A stretch of DNA of 64,000 bases from positions 248,001 to 312,000 of the forward strand of contig DHQL01000009.1 of NCBI GenBank assembly GCA_002408085.1, in the 5' to 3' direction. This DNA comes from Spirochaeta sp. UBA5339 (GTDB lineage: Bacteria; Spirochaetota; Spirochaetia; DSM-2461). The stretch's first letter is position 1, and every line of letters starts with the position of its first letter. Below are positions 8,104 through 16,192 of this stretch, piece by piece. Both the position numbers and the translations under genes were made by a program. The notes beneath the pieces were generated by a model, which did not search any database, was not told the DNA's origin, and saw only the letters and a program-made list of their open reading frames with translations.

Positions 8104-9786
8104 TCAGTCCCGGGTCAGGTTTCTATACTTGATCCGGTGAGGCTGATCGGCATCGATGCCGAGACGCTTCTTCTTATTCTCCTCGTACTCACTGAAGTTT
8201 CCCTCAAACCAGTAGGCGCTGGAATCTCCCTCAAAGGCGAGGATATGGGTGGCGATTCTGTCCAGGAACCAGCGGTCGTGGCTGATAACCACAGCACAGC
8301 CGCCGAAGTTCTGAAGACCGTCCTCAAGGGCCCGGATGGTGTTTACATCCAGGTCGTTGGTGGGCTCGTCGAGAAGAAGGACGTTGGCCTCTTCCTTAAG
8401 CATCATCGCCAGATTGATTCTGTTTCTCTCACCACCGGAAAGAACTCCGACCTTCTTCTGCTGGTCGGCTCCCAGGAAGTTGAACTGGCTCACAAAGGCC
8501 CGGGAGTTCATCTCTCTCTTGCCCAGCTTGATAATATCCAGTCCGTCGGAGATCTGCTCCCATACGGACTTCTCGTCATCCAGATTGGCCCTGGTCTGCT
8601 CCACATAGGCCAGTTTTACGGTCTCTCCCAGACGGATGCTTCCGCCGTCGGGATTCTCCTCTCCCGTGATCATTCTGAAGAGGGTTGTCTTACCGGCACC
8701 GTTGGCACCGATGATTCCCACAATTCCTCCGGGAGGGAGCTTGAAGCTCAGGTTGTCGTAGAGGAGGCGGCCTGAGAAACTTTTGCTCAGACCCTCGGCC
8801 TCAATAACAACATTACCCAGACGGGGTCCGGGGGGGATAAAGAGCTGCAGGTCCCTGGTGGCCTCCGCACTGTCCTGATTCAGGAGGCTCTCGTAGGAGC
8901 TGATACGGGCCTTGGACTTGGCGTGGCGTCCCTTGGTTCCCATCTGAATCCACTCCAGCTCTCTTTTAAGAGTCTTCTGGCGTTCGGACTCCTTCTTCTC
9001 CTCCTGGAGCATCCGCTTCTGCTTCTGATCCAGCCATGAGGAGTAGTTGCCCTTCCAGGGAATTCCTTCGCCCCGGTCCAGTTCCAGAATCCATCCGGCA
9101 ACATTGTCCAGGAAGTAGCGGTCGTGGGTTACGGCGATAATGGTTCCCTCGTAACGCTGGAGGTGGTGCTCAAGCCAGGCCACGGACTCGGCGTCCAGGT
9201 GGTTGGTGGGCTCGTCCAGCAGGAGGATGTCCGGCTTCTTCAGAAGCAGACGGCAGAGGGCGACCCGGCGCTTCTCACCGCCCGACAGAACACCGCACTT
9301 CTGATCCTCGGGAGGACAGCGAAGGGCGTCCATGGCCAGTTCCAGACGGGAGTCCAGCTCCCAGCCGTCAAGGGCCTCCAGACGGTCCTGAATTTTTCCC
9401 TGCTTCTGGAGCAGAGCGTCCATTTCATCATCGCTCATAGGTTCGCCGAATTTGGCGTTGATATCGTCGTACTCCTTCAGAAGATCCACCGTCTCCTGGG
9501 CACCCTCTTCAACAATCTCCCGAACAGTCTTTTCGGGGTCCAGCTGGGGCTCCTGTTCCAGGTAGCCGATGGAGAAGCCGTCGGAGAGAACGGTCTCTCC
9601 TGTAAAGTCGGTGTCCACTCCCGCCAGAATGCGGAGAAGGGTACTCTTACCGGCACCGTTAAGTCCGAGCACACCGATCTTGGCTCCGTAGAAGTAGGAG
9701 AGATAGATATCCTTAAGCACAACTTTCTGGTTATGTGCCTTGCTTACTCCGACCATGGAGTAGATTACTTTTTTATCGTCTGACAT
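8104..9786 (-). CDS. ettA: ABC-F protein EttA (energy-dependent translational throttle)
   Basis: EttA binds the ribosomal E site and gates the first translation steps according to the ATP/ADP ratio. The 560-residue protein has two ATPase domains. The first has Walker A GLNGAGKST and the signature LSGGEKRRVALCRLLL followed by LLLDEPTNHLD. The second has GANGAGKTT and LSGGERNRINLAMML followed by LLLDEPTNDLD. The inter-domain linker is charged and helical. The ending (YWFEGNFSEYEENKKKRLG then PHRIKY) is typical of EttA rather than of Uup or antibiotic-resistance ABC-F proteins. GAGGA lies 4 nt before the ATG. No membrane domain is present. Confidence 0.93.
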   Translation of the reverse strand: MSDDKKVIYSMVGVSKAHNQKVVLKDIYLSYFYGAKIGVLGLNGAGKSTLLRILAGVDTDFTGETVLSDGFSIGYLEQEPQLDPEKTVREIVEEGAQETVDLLKEYDDINAKFGEPMSDDEMDALLQKQGKIQDRLEALDGWELDSRLELAMDALRCPPEDQKCGVLSGGEKRRVALCRLLLKKPDILLLDEPTNHLDAESVAWLEHHLQRYEGTIIAVTHDRYFLDNVAGWILELDRGEGIPWKGNYSSWLDQKQKRMLQEEKKESERQKTLKRELEWIQMGTKGRHAKSKARISSYESLLNQDSAEATRDLQLFIPPGPRLGNVVIEAEGLSKSFSGRLLYDNLSFKLPPGGIVGIIGANGAGKTTLFRMITGEENPDGGSIRLGETVKLAYVEQTRANLDDEKSVWEQISDGLDIIKLGKREMNSRAFVSQFNFLGADQQKKVGVLSGGERNRINLAMMLKEEANVLLLDEPTNDLDVNTIRALEDGLQNFGGCAVVISHDRWFLDRIATHILAFEGDSSAYWFEGNFSEYEENKKKRLGIDADQPHRIKYRNLTRD

Positions 9787-9816
9787 TGAGTCCTCGTTTG
9801 ATTTGTATATTGGGGC

Positions 9817-9822
9817 ATTATA
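9817..9822 (-). promoter_or_regulatory. Candidate -10 element of ettA
   Basis: The minus strand reads TATAAT here, a perfect sigma-70 -10 box 30 bp upstream of the ettA start codon. I see no good -35 hexamer at the expected spacing, so this call rests on the -10 box and its position. Confidence 0.35.
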
Positions 9823-10042
9823 GAACTTTTAAAAGGACTCGGCCAGATCCTTTCTGAAGCCCTTTGTAAAGTGGACGAGGTTCACAAAAAAAGATCTGCC
9901 GGCTTATGTTCTGTTCAGGCCAGAAACATCCAAGTCTCATGGGGGAATGACTGTAATTTTTCAGTAAAAGAAAGTATATTAATGGTATGTAGTTTGTCAT
10001 ATATTCCTAAGTATGATTCTGCATATGATCCGGGGAGGTTGT

Positions 10043-10915
10043 ATGAAAAAAATAGCTTATCTGATTGTAATAATGATGGTGCAGTCCATCTTTCTTCTAA
10101 GCGCTCAGGAGCTTAGTGTTGATTATCTTGAGGGGGGGCTGGAGATAGAGACCTCCGGGTCCTGGCATGAGCTCTATATCGGCGATGCTGTTCCCGGGGA
10201 TGGAAGGCTGAGGCTTTCTGACAATGGTTATGCCGAACTCCTTGTGGGAGATGCCCTTGTCTCACTGTCCAGGGACGGAGAGTATAACGTCCGGGACCTT
10301 GTGAAAGGAAGCACCACACTTCAGTCCGGCAATACCAGCTTAAAACAGAAGCTGACCCTTAATACCGGTTTTGACAAGTGGAAGCAGGAGGCTACAATGG
10401 GTGTCCGCGGAGCAGAAGCTGCCGTATCCACCGGAACGGGAATGGAAGACGCCTACACCTATCTGGAAGCCGGTATGGAATCCATGGGAGATGGGGATTA
10501 TACAGAGGCTCTGGTCAGTTTTGAGGAAGGCTGGGAGTTCTTTGAAGATTATAACTGCCTTTTCTTTGCCGCCCTCTGTTATGAGGAGCTTGGCAGCAAA
10601 CGGGATTTTGTAAAGTCCCTGCAGCAGGTGGAACCATCGGATCTGGACAGTGAGTTTGCGGGAAACTACGCCCTGAAGATGGGTGAGCTTCTGATCCGGT
10701 CTCTTGAGTACAATGAAGCCCTGAATGTTCTTGATAATCTATACGGTGCCGATCTGAACAGAGAGGAAGAGCAGCTTCTTCAGTTTTTGAAGGGGAATGC
10801 CTGGCTCGGCAGCGGAAGGCCTGAGAATGCCCGTTCCTCTTTTCAGAAGGCAAGAGATCTGCTACCCTCATCAGAGCTGGGAATACAGGCGGCGGAGGCT
10901 CTCTCTTCCCTCTGA
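10043..10915 (+). CDS. Exported FecR-like protein with TPR repeats
   Basis: The 290-residue protein has a signal peptide (KKIAYLIVIMMVQSIFLLSA) and a FecR-like beta region at about 20-120 (WHELYIGDAVPGDGRLRLSDNGYAEL, then a turn into TMGVRGAEAAV). TPR-like helical repeats fill about 130-290 (YLEAGMESMGDGDYTEALVSFEEG, ENARSSFQKARDLLPS). I chose ATG 10043 because GGGGAGG lies 4 nt before it and the signal peptide starts there; the open frame extends back to 10013. It probably sits in the periplasm as a scaffold. Regulation of a sigma factor, as for true FecR, is unlikely because there is no membrane helix or cytoplasmic part. Confidence 0.78.
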   Translation: MKKIAYLIVIMMVQSIFLLSAQELSVDYLEGGLEIETSGSWHELYIGDAVPGDGRLRLSDNGYAELLVGDALVSLSRDGEYNVRDLVKGSTTLQSGNTSLKQKLTLNTGFDKWKQEATMGVRGAEAAVSTGTGMEDAYTYLEAGMESMGDGDYTEALVSFEEGWEFFEDYNCLFFAALCYEELGSKRDFVKSLQQVEPSDLDSEFAGNYALKMGELLIRSLEYNEALNVLDNLYGADLNREEEQLLQFLKGNAWLGSGRPENARSSFQKARDLLPSSELGIQAAEALSSL

Positions 10916-10940
10916 AACTGATTCAGTGATGTAGGTCCGA

Positions 10941-12119
10941 TTGATTAAGCTTATACCGAAATATCTGCTGTTTATATTCATCCTGACCGGATCTGCAGTG
11001 CCCCTGACGGCCCGTACCGGCGGAAATCTCTACCGTATTATGACTGATGCTTCCGGTGCGCCTGTCAGACTTGTCTTTGTCCGGGCCCTGCGTGAACTGG
11101 ACCCCGAAGAGTTTCTTGTAGAAAGACTGAACTTCGATTCTCCCGAGGTTGTTCAGAACCGGAAATCCACAATTATTTACGACCGGCGCAGAACCGGAGA
11201 GATTCCCGTCCTCTGTTTTCACAGAATCGGGGAAGAGGACCGTTATGAGCTGACCCTAAACAGGATCCACCACCTTATGGCTGTCATGAGCAGCAGGGGT
11301 TTCTATCCTCTTTCAGACAGGGAGTTCGGCGCCGGGGATCTCTCGTCAGTCCCTTCGGGGATGATCCCCTTTGTTGCCGGAGCCGATGATGCGGGAGCCA
11401 CGCAGCTCCTTTGGGATGATGCCACCATGGCCGCCTATGCCGGAGGAGGCAGACCCGGGTATTTTGAACTGGACCCCGACTGTCTTGCATCGGTGTTTAC
11501 CCGTTACTTTCCAAAGTCCGGCAACCGTTACAACTTCACCTTCTATATGTCCTTCGATGCCATTCCCTTCCGTCAGATCTCCGGAAGCAATCCGGGTTTC
11601 CCCTATGAAGGGATCTCTGTTGTCCGGGACAAGATCCGTTACGCCCAGAGGGAGTTCTTTCTCGGACACCACAGTCTGACCCACACCTTCCGTGAGGAGA
11701 TGGCCGCAGAGGAGTTCTTCCGTGAGGTCAGTGAGACAGACAGGATTGTCGGGGACTATCTCGGCTACCCGGTCAGTCTGCCGACCCTGGCATTTCCCTA
11801 CGGTTCCGGAACCTTTACTCCCGCCGAAAAAGAGAAGTATATCCAGGCCATTGAGGAGGGACGATTTCCGGAGACCGCCTTTGATCTGGACGGCCGTTTC
11901 TCTCCGCCCCCCTGGTCCGAGGACTTTGTCCGCTGGAATATCAGCCGCTTTTCCGTGGAGAACAGAACCTTCGACTATCTTCTGAGCAGACTGGACTCTC
12001 CGCTTCTCTACCAGAGCCGCCGGGTCTTTCTGATTCACTCCCCCGATAAGAACCTGAACCTTGATGACTACGAACTGGTCACTGGAGGGGATGACATTGT
12101 CTATGTTTACATACCATAA
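10941..12119 (+). CDS. Exported polysaccharide-deacetylase-like (NodB) protein
   Basis: The 392-residue protein begins with a signal peptide (LIPKYLLFIFILTGSAVPLTA). The catalytic region at about 90-380 shows VLCFHRIGE, the metal-site Asp pair in AGADDAG, the HSLTHT motif (family pattern H-S/T-x-x-H) and LAFPYGSG. These are the NodB motifs of carbohydrate esterase family 4, which removes acetyl groups from peptidoglycan or other polysaccharides with a bound metal. The only available start near the signal peptide is TTG 10941, with a weak ribosome site. It lies 25 bp after the FecR-TPR gene and 8 bp before ispH. Confidence 0.8.
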   Translation: MIKLIPKYLLFIFILTGSAVPLTARTGGNLYRIMTDASGAPVRLVFVRALRELDPEEFLVERLNFDSPEVVQNRKSTIIYDRRRTGEIPVLCFHRIGEEDRYELTLNRIHHLMAVMSSRGFYPLSDREFGAGDLSSVPSGMIPFVAGADDAGATQLLWDDATMAAYAGGGRPGYFELDPDCLASVFTRYFPKSGNRYNFTFYMSFDAIPFRQISGSNPGFPYEGISVVRDKIRYAQREFFLGHHSLTHTFREEMAAEEFFREVSETDRIVGDYLGYPVSLPTLAFPYGSGTFTPAEKEKYIQAIEEGRFPETAFDLDGRFSPPPWSEDFVRWNISRFSVENRTFDYLLSRLDSPLLYQSRRVFLIHSPDKNLNLDDYELVTGGDDIVYVYIP

Positions 12120-12127
12120 TACCGGGC

Positions 12128-12970
12128 ATGAGCAGAATCAGGAATATTATCAGAGCCGATGAGATGGGCTTCTGTCTGGGAGTGCGCCGTGCTGTGGGCA
12201 CCCTGGAAGATGCGGTCTCTGTGGAAGACTCGGAGGTTTATACTCTGGGCCCGATAATTCACAATCCCCGGGTGGTTTCAGACTTTGCCTCAAGGGGAGT
12301 CAGGACTATCTCCAAACCCGAAGAGGCTCCCGCCGACAGCCGGGTGATTATACGGGCACACGGGGTTCCTCTGCAGATTAAAGAGGTCCTTGAGAGCCGT
12401 GGCTGCCGGGTGATGGACGGTACCTGTCCCAAGGTCATCGCCAGTCAGAAGACCGTTAAGAAATATTCCAGCCTCGGCTATCACACGGTGATTGTGGGAG
12501 ATGCGGACCACGGAGAGATCAAAGGTCTTGCGGGTTACGCGGAAAATCCCATTGTGATCAGCAGCGCCGCCGAGGCTGAGGCACTGGAGCTGGACGGCCC
12601 CGTGATGGTAATAAGTCAGACCACCATCAAACAGGACGAGTACGACGAGGTCTGTGCTGTTCTGAAAAAGAAGTGTCCCGATCTGAAGATCGTTGAGAGC
12701 ATCTGCTCCGCAACAAGTAAGCGCCAGGAGGCTCTGGTTGATCTCTGCGGAAGGGTGGATGCCTGCCTTATTATCGGCGGACGGGACTCGGCGAACACCC
12801 AGCGGCTCTATCTGACCGCCCGGGAGACGGGAATCCCCTGCTGGCATATTCAGGATGCCCGGGAGATCCCTTCGGAGATTACCCGATACGAGACCATCGG
12901 TCTCAGCGCCGGGGCCTCAACCCCCGATGCGGTTATCCTTGAAGTGGAAGACCGTCTGCGGTCAATGTAA
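12128..12970 (+). CDS. ispH: 4-hydroxy-3-methylbut-2-enyl diphosphate reductase
   Basis: IspH is the last enzyme of the MEP isoprenoid pathway and makes IPP and DMAPP. The three iron-sulfur cysteines are present in MGFCLGVRRAV, DGTCPKV and ESICSATSKRQ. The catalytic region with SQTTIKQDEY and the C-terminal GLSAGASTPDAVI are also typical. The 280-residue length is normal for the short bacterial form without an S1 fusion. The 3' end overlaps the end of the convergent ModF-like gene by 38 bp, so there is no room for a terminator between the two. Confidence 0.95.
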   Translation: MSRIRNIIRADEMGFCLGVRRAVGTLEDAVSVEDSEVYTLGPIIHNPRVVSDFASRGVRTISKPEEAPADSRVIIRAHGVPLQIKEVLESRGCRVMDGTCPKVIASQKTVKKYSSLGYHTVIVGDADHGEIKGLAGYAENPIVISSAAEAEALELDGPVMVISQTTIKQDEYDEVCAVLKKKCPDLKIVESICSATSKRQEALVDLCGRVDACLIIGGRDSANTQRLYLTARETGIPCWHIQDAREIPSEITRYETIGLSAGASTPDAVILEVEDRLRSM

Positions 12971-14381
12971 AGCCGCCCGTCCCGTCATCCCTGCGGCAGA
13001 ACTGAAGATGCCTGTCCACATGGGCAATTCTGTCCTCTTCGTGGTGGGTGACATAGAGGAGGGTTGTTTCCGACTCTCCTGCAAAACTTCCCAACAGCTC
13101 AAGAACCTGCTCCCTGTTGCGGTCGTCCAGCCCCTGACAGGGTTCATCCAGAATCAGAAGGGGAGGGTGCTTGATCAGTCCCCTGGCAATCAGAAGCATC
13201 CTCTGCTCCCCGTATGAGAGGCGGCCGAAGGGTTTGTCAGCCTTGCCGTACATCCCGATCCGGCGGAGCCAGGCATCTGCCAGAGCCTTCTCCCTGGGAG
13301 GTATGGCAGTATAGATCCCGATGCTGTCATGGAGTCCCGATACGATGCAGTTCCGGGCGGTCAGGCTGACCCGGTAGCTCAGCTGCAGGGCCGGAGAGAT
13401 AATCCCCAGCTTCTCCTTGATCTCCCAGATGGACTCGCCGCTCCCTTTCTTCCGTCCGAAAAGGGTGATGTCGTTGGCATAGGCCTGGTTCTGGTCTCCG
13501 GTAATCAGGTTCAGAAGGGTCGATTTTCCGGCTCCGTTAGGACCGGTGATCTTCCAGTGCTCCCCCTTCTTTACCTCCCAGTTGATGCTATCCAGAATGA
13601 CCTTTTCTCCGTAGCGGACGGTTGTGTTCCGTATCTTTACAAGGGACTCTCCCGGGACCCGGGGCGCGTCTGCAGGAGCGGCGGGAATAGGGAAATCCAA
13701 CTGTTCCATGGCGGCGGCATCGGCGGCCTCAAAGGCCTCCCAACTGCTTCGGGGGCCCTGGAAGATAAGGTCAAACTCACGGAACACACCCACATGGCTG
13801 TGATTATCGAGAATTTCACTCTTTCTGTTCAGAATCATAAGAACCGGCCATCCCCCTGTAATCAGGGACTTCAGGAGTTTTTTCATATCCACTACTGAAT
13901 CCCGGTCCAGGCCGTCAAAGGGTTCATCCAGAATCAGAAGGTCCGGCTTTTTCAGCATGGCCCTGTAGATCAGGGACTTTCGGATCTCACCAGTTGAGAG
14001 GACCCTCAGTCCCGATTCCAGCACCCTCTCCAGTCCCCGTGGAAGGGGAGGGGCGTCTTCAGGCAGAGAGTCGGGGGAGGTGAGTCCCAGAAAGCTGTAA
14101 AGCGGTGTTCCCGTATCGATTTTACCGGAGTACTCCGAATCATCCTGACGGATCTGTTCCTCAAGAATCTCCTCGAGCTCCTCAAAGGAGACAATCTCGG
14201 TGCTGCCGTCCATCTCCTCTGCCAGAAGTTCCGAGAAATGGGTCTTTCCCGAGCCGTTGTCCCCCAGTATGACCCAGGCCTCATTCTTGTTCCAGATCCA
14301 GCTGATAGGAGGGGCCGATCCCCGGGCAGGCCCTGAGGGGAGTGGTTTGCTATTAATATTCAGGATGATCGATTCTTTCAT
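12933..14381 (-). CDS. Double ABC ATPase, ModF-like
   Basis: The 482-residue protein has two ABC ATPase domains and no membrane segment. The first has Walker A GDNGSGKTH and an altered signature LSTGEIRKSLIYRAML before LLILDEPFDGLD. The second has GPNGAGKSTLLNLI and the signature LSYGEQRMLLIARGL before LLILDEPCQGLD. The LSTGE/LSYGEQR pair and the length fit the ModF (PhrA) family, whose function remains unclear; a molybdate link in E. coli comes from its operon, and no mod gene is visible here. ATG 14381 is used; a GTG two codons upstream is also possible, and neither has a good ribosome site. Confidence 0.82.
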   Translation of the reverse strand: MKESIILNINSKPLPSGPARGSAPPISWIWNKNEAWVILGDNGSGKTHFSELLAEEMDGSTEIVSFEELEEILEEQIRQDDSEYSGKIDTGTPLYSFLGLTSPDSLPEDAPPLPRGLERVLESGLRVLSTGEIRKSLIYRAMLKKPDLLILDEPFDGLDRDSVVDMKKLLKSLITGGWPVLMILNRKSEILDNHSHVGVFREFDLIFQGPRSSWEAFEAADAAAMEQLDFPIPAAPADAPRVPGESLVKIRNTTVRYGEKVILDSINWEVKKGEHWKITGPNGAGKSTLLNLITGDQNQAYANDITLFGRKKGSGESIWEIKEKLGIISPALQLSYRVSLTARNCIVSGLHDSIGIYTAIPPREKALADAWLRRIGMYGKADKPFGRLSYGEQRMLLIARGLIKHPPLLILDEPCQGLDDRNREQVLELLGSFAGESETTLLYVTHHEEDRIAHVDRHLQFCRRDDGTGGFTLTADGLPLQG

Positions 14382-14474
14382 GAACACCGATTGTACAGGG
14401 AATCGGTTTTTTTGTCACAGTCTGCGGAAAAGGGATGTCTGGATATAAAAGAGAACAGGGGGTACAATAGTTGA

Positions 14475-15422
14475 ATGCCGAAGAAACTTCTAATACCCGC
14501 TCTGTTTCTGCTTTCCTTCCGCCTTTTTGCCTGGAATGCCGATAATACAGCTCCTCTTCAGGAGAATAGAACATATGGGTTCTCACTCTCCCCGGTTACC
14601 GCCGTTGTCGGCGGTTATGCCAATGAACTAGTCTACGGATCTGACAGCGGCGATTACCCCTATCTGAGCCGTCTGATCTGGCAGATCAAGCCGGCCTATA
14701 TCCTCGGTGTGGAGGGATCCTTCAACTATGAGGACCGGTTCTTCTTTAATATAGCCCTGGGGAAGGCCCTGAATACCGAAACAGGCTTGATGACAGATCA
14801 TGACTGGGATTCGGATTATTTTGATGATGTGAATACCGAGTGGACCCATGAGTCGGTCAGCTCCATCACCCTGAACAAGTCCTTTTTTCTGGATGCCAAC
14901 GGTGCCTGGCGTTTTTACAGAAGGAAGAACTATACCTTCGACCTGAAGGCGGGATTCAAGCTGATAAGATGGGGATGGACCGATATGACCCTCTCCTATG
15001 ACTACCCCTATGCTGTTGAAGATTTTACCGGCATGAACGGCATTGACTATGTGGTTCAATACAATATTCCCTATATTGGAATACGGGCTCAGGCTGTCCA
15101 GGGACCGGTGACCGGCGGGATAAGTCTGGGCTGGAGCTTTCTGGCTTTCGGGAGCGACTATGACTACCACAAGCTTAAAAACAGAAAGTACTATGACAGC
15201 TTCACCATGGGGCAGTATCTGGGCCTCTCTTCCTATATCCGAATCAGGCTGTATAAAAGCTTCACTGCTTCCCTGGCATGGGATTTTGATTGGATACCCG
15301 AGGTTTCCGGAAATATAGCCGTGTATACCGCAGACAATTACTACATGGGTACTTCATACGGTTCGGCAGGCTTTGAGTATATGGCCTCATCCCTCTCCCT
15401 CTCTTTCAGCTACAGCTTCTGA
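14475..15422 (+). CDS. Omptin-family outer-membrane protease
   Basis: The 315-residue protein has a signal peptide (to about residue 19) and then an aromatic-rich beta-barrel pattern ending in LSFSYSF. It aligns by eye along its length with E. coli OmpT: ANELVY and LSRLIWQI near the start, GLMTDHDW, WTHES, a YNIPYIGI segment, and GSDYDYHK. The four omptin catalytic residues are kept: Asp108 and Asp110 (OmpT Asp83/Asp85) and Asp230 and His232 (OmpT Asp210/His212). The omptin fold is a ten-stranded barrel with the active site facing outward, usually cleaving next to basic residues. It is transcribed alone and divergently from the ModF-like gene. Confidence 0.82.
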   Translation: MPKKLLIPALFLLSFRLFAWNADNTAPLQENRTYGFSLSPVTAVVGGYANELVYGSDSGDYPYLSRLIWQIKPAYILGVEGSFNYEDRFFFNIALGKALNTETGLMTDHDWDSDYFDDVNTEWTHESVSSITLNKSFFLDANGAWRFYRRKNYTFDLKAGFKLIRWGWTDMTLSYDYPYAVEDFTGMNGIDYVVQYNIPYIGIRAQAVQGPVTGGISLGWSFLAFGSDYDYHKLKNRKYYDSFTMGQYLGLSSYIRIRLYKSFTASLAWDFDWIPEVSGNIAVYTADNYYMGTSYGSAGFEYMASSLSLSFSYSF

Positions 15423-15487
15423 CCCCTTCAGGCCAGCCCCTGAACAGAAGGGTGCAGCCGATGCCGGCAGATGGACCGGCAGGAAAA

Positions 15488-16192
15488 TCAATCCAGCAGA
15501 TCAGGATAGTCCGAGAAGACCCCGTCGATGCCGAGCTGTGAAGCAAGGCCGGCCTGCTCCTTCGTATTGATGGTGTAGCTGAATACCTTCCAACCTTTCT
15601 TGTGGGCCTCTTCCACATAGGCCGGAGAGAGGTAGGATGCCTCGGGGTGGAGGCTGTAGGGCTTCAGTCCGCTTCGCTCCACATAGCCTGAAAAATCTAT
15701 CAGATCATCACCGCAGAGTATTCCCACAGGAATCTCCGGGCTGAGCTCCTGAAAGCGCTTCAGGGAGCGGTGGTTGAAGGAGGAGACAAGAAGGTCCCGG
15801 TCTCCCGCCTGATTCAGCAGCTTTGAGACGGTGCCGGCAGTATCCTCATCCACAAAACTCAGTGACTTGATCTCCACATTGAGGCATACATCCGAGGGAA
15901 TCAGGGCCAGAACCTCCTCCAGAGCAGGGATGGGTGTCCCCTTGAAATCCTCTCCGTATTTGACTCCCGCGTCGGCCCTCTGAAGATCCTTCCATCTTGC
16001 GGTGTGTATAAAACCTGTCTGGTCGGTTGTGGTGTCCAGAACAAAGTCATGGATCACCACGGGAACGCCGTCGGATGTAAGCTGTACATCAAGCTCCACT
16101 CCCGTTGCTCCCAGTTCCAGGGCCTTTCTGAAGGCGGGCATTGTATTCTGGGGGGCGTAGGCGGAGGCCCCCCGGTGTGCAAAAACTCTCAT
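15488..16192 (-). CDS. Glycerophosphodiester phosphodiesterase
   Basis: This 234-residue cytoplasmic protein hydrolyses glycerophosphodiesters to glycerol-3-phosphate and an alcohol. The start HRGASAYAPQNTMPAFRKAL and the following GVELDVQLTSDGVPVVIHD contain the catalytic His pair and the metal-binding Glu/Asp of the GDPD TIM barrel. LNVEIK supplies the third acidic ligand. There is no signal peptide, so it resembles the cytosolic UgpQ type. Its ATG overlaps the stop of the oligoendopeptidase gene (ATGA), so the two are co-translated. Confidence 0.92.
   Translation of the reverse strand: MRVFAHRGASAYAPQNTMPAFRKALELGATGVELDVQLTSDGVPVVIHDFVLDTTTDQTGFIHTARWKDLQRADAGVKYGEDFKGTPIPALEEVLALIPSDVCLNVEIKSLSFVDEDTAGTVSKLLNQAGDRDLLVSSFNHRSLKRFQELSPEIPVGILCGDDLIDFSGYVERSGLKPYSLHPEASYLSPAYVEEAHKKGWKVFSYTINTKEQAGLASQLGIDGVFSDYPDLLD

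Noticed and set aside
8137..8775. Long plus-strand open frame inside ettA, and a similar one at 9124-9783
   Set aside because: Both are antisense shadows of a strongly conserved gene with biased codons.
12933..14381. A molybdate ABC transporter operon
   Set aside because: Only the ModF-like double ATPase is present; no permease, binding protein or mod gene is adjacent.
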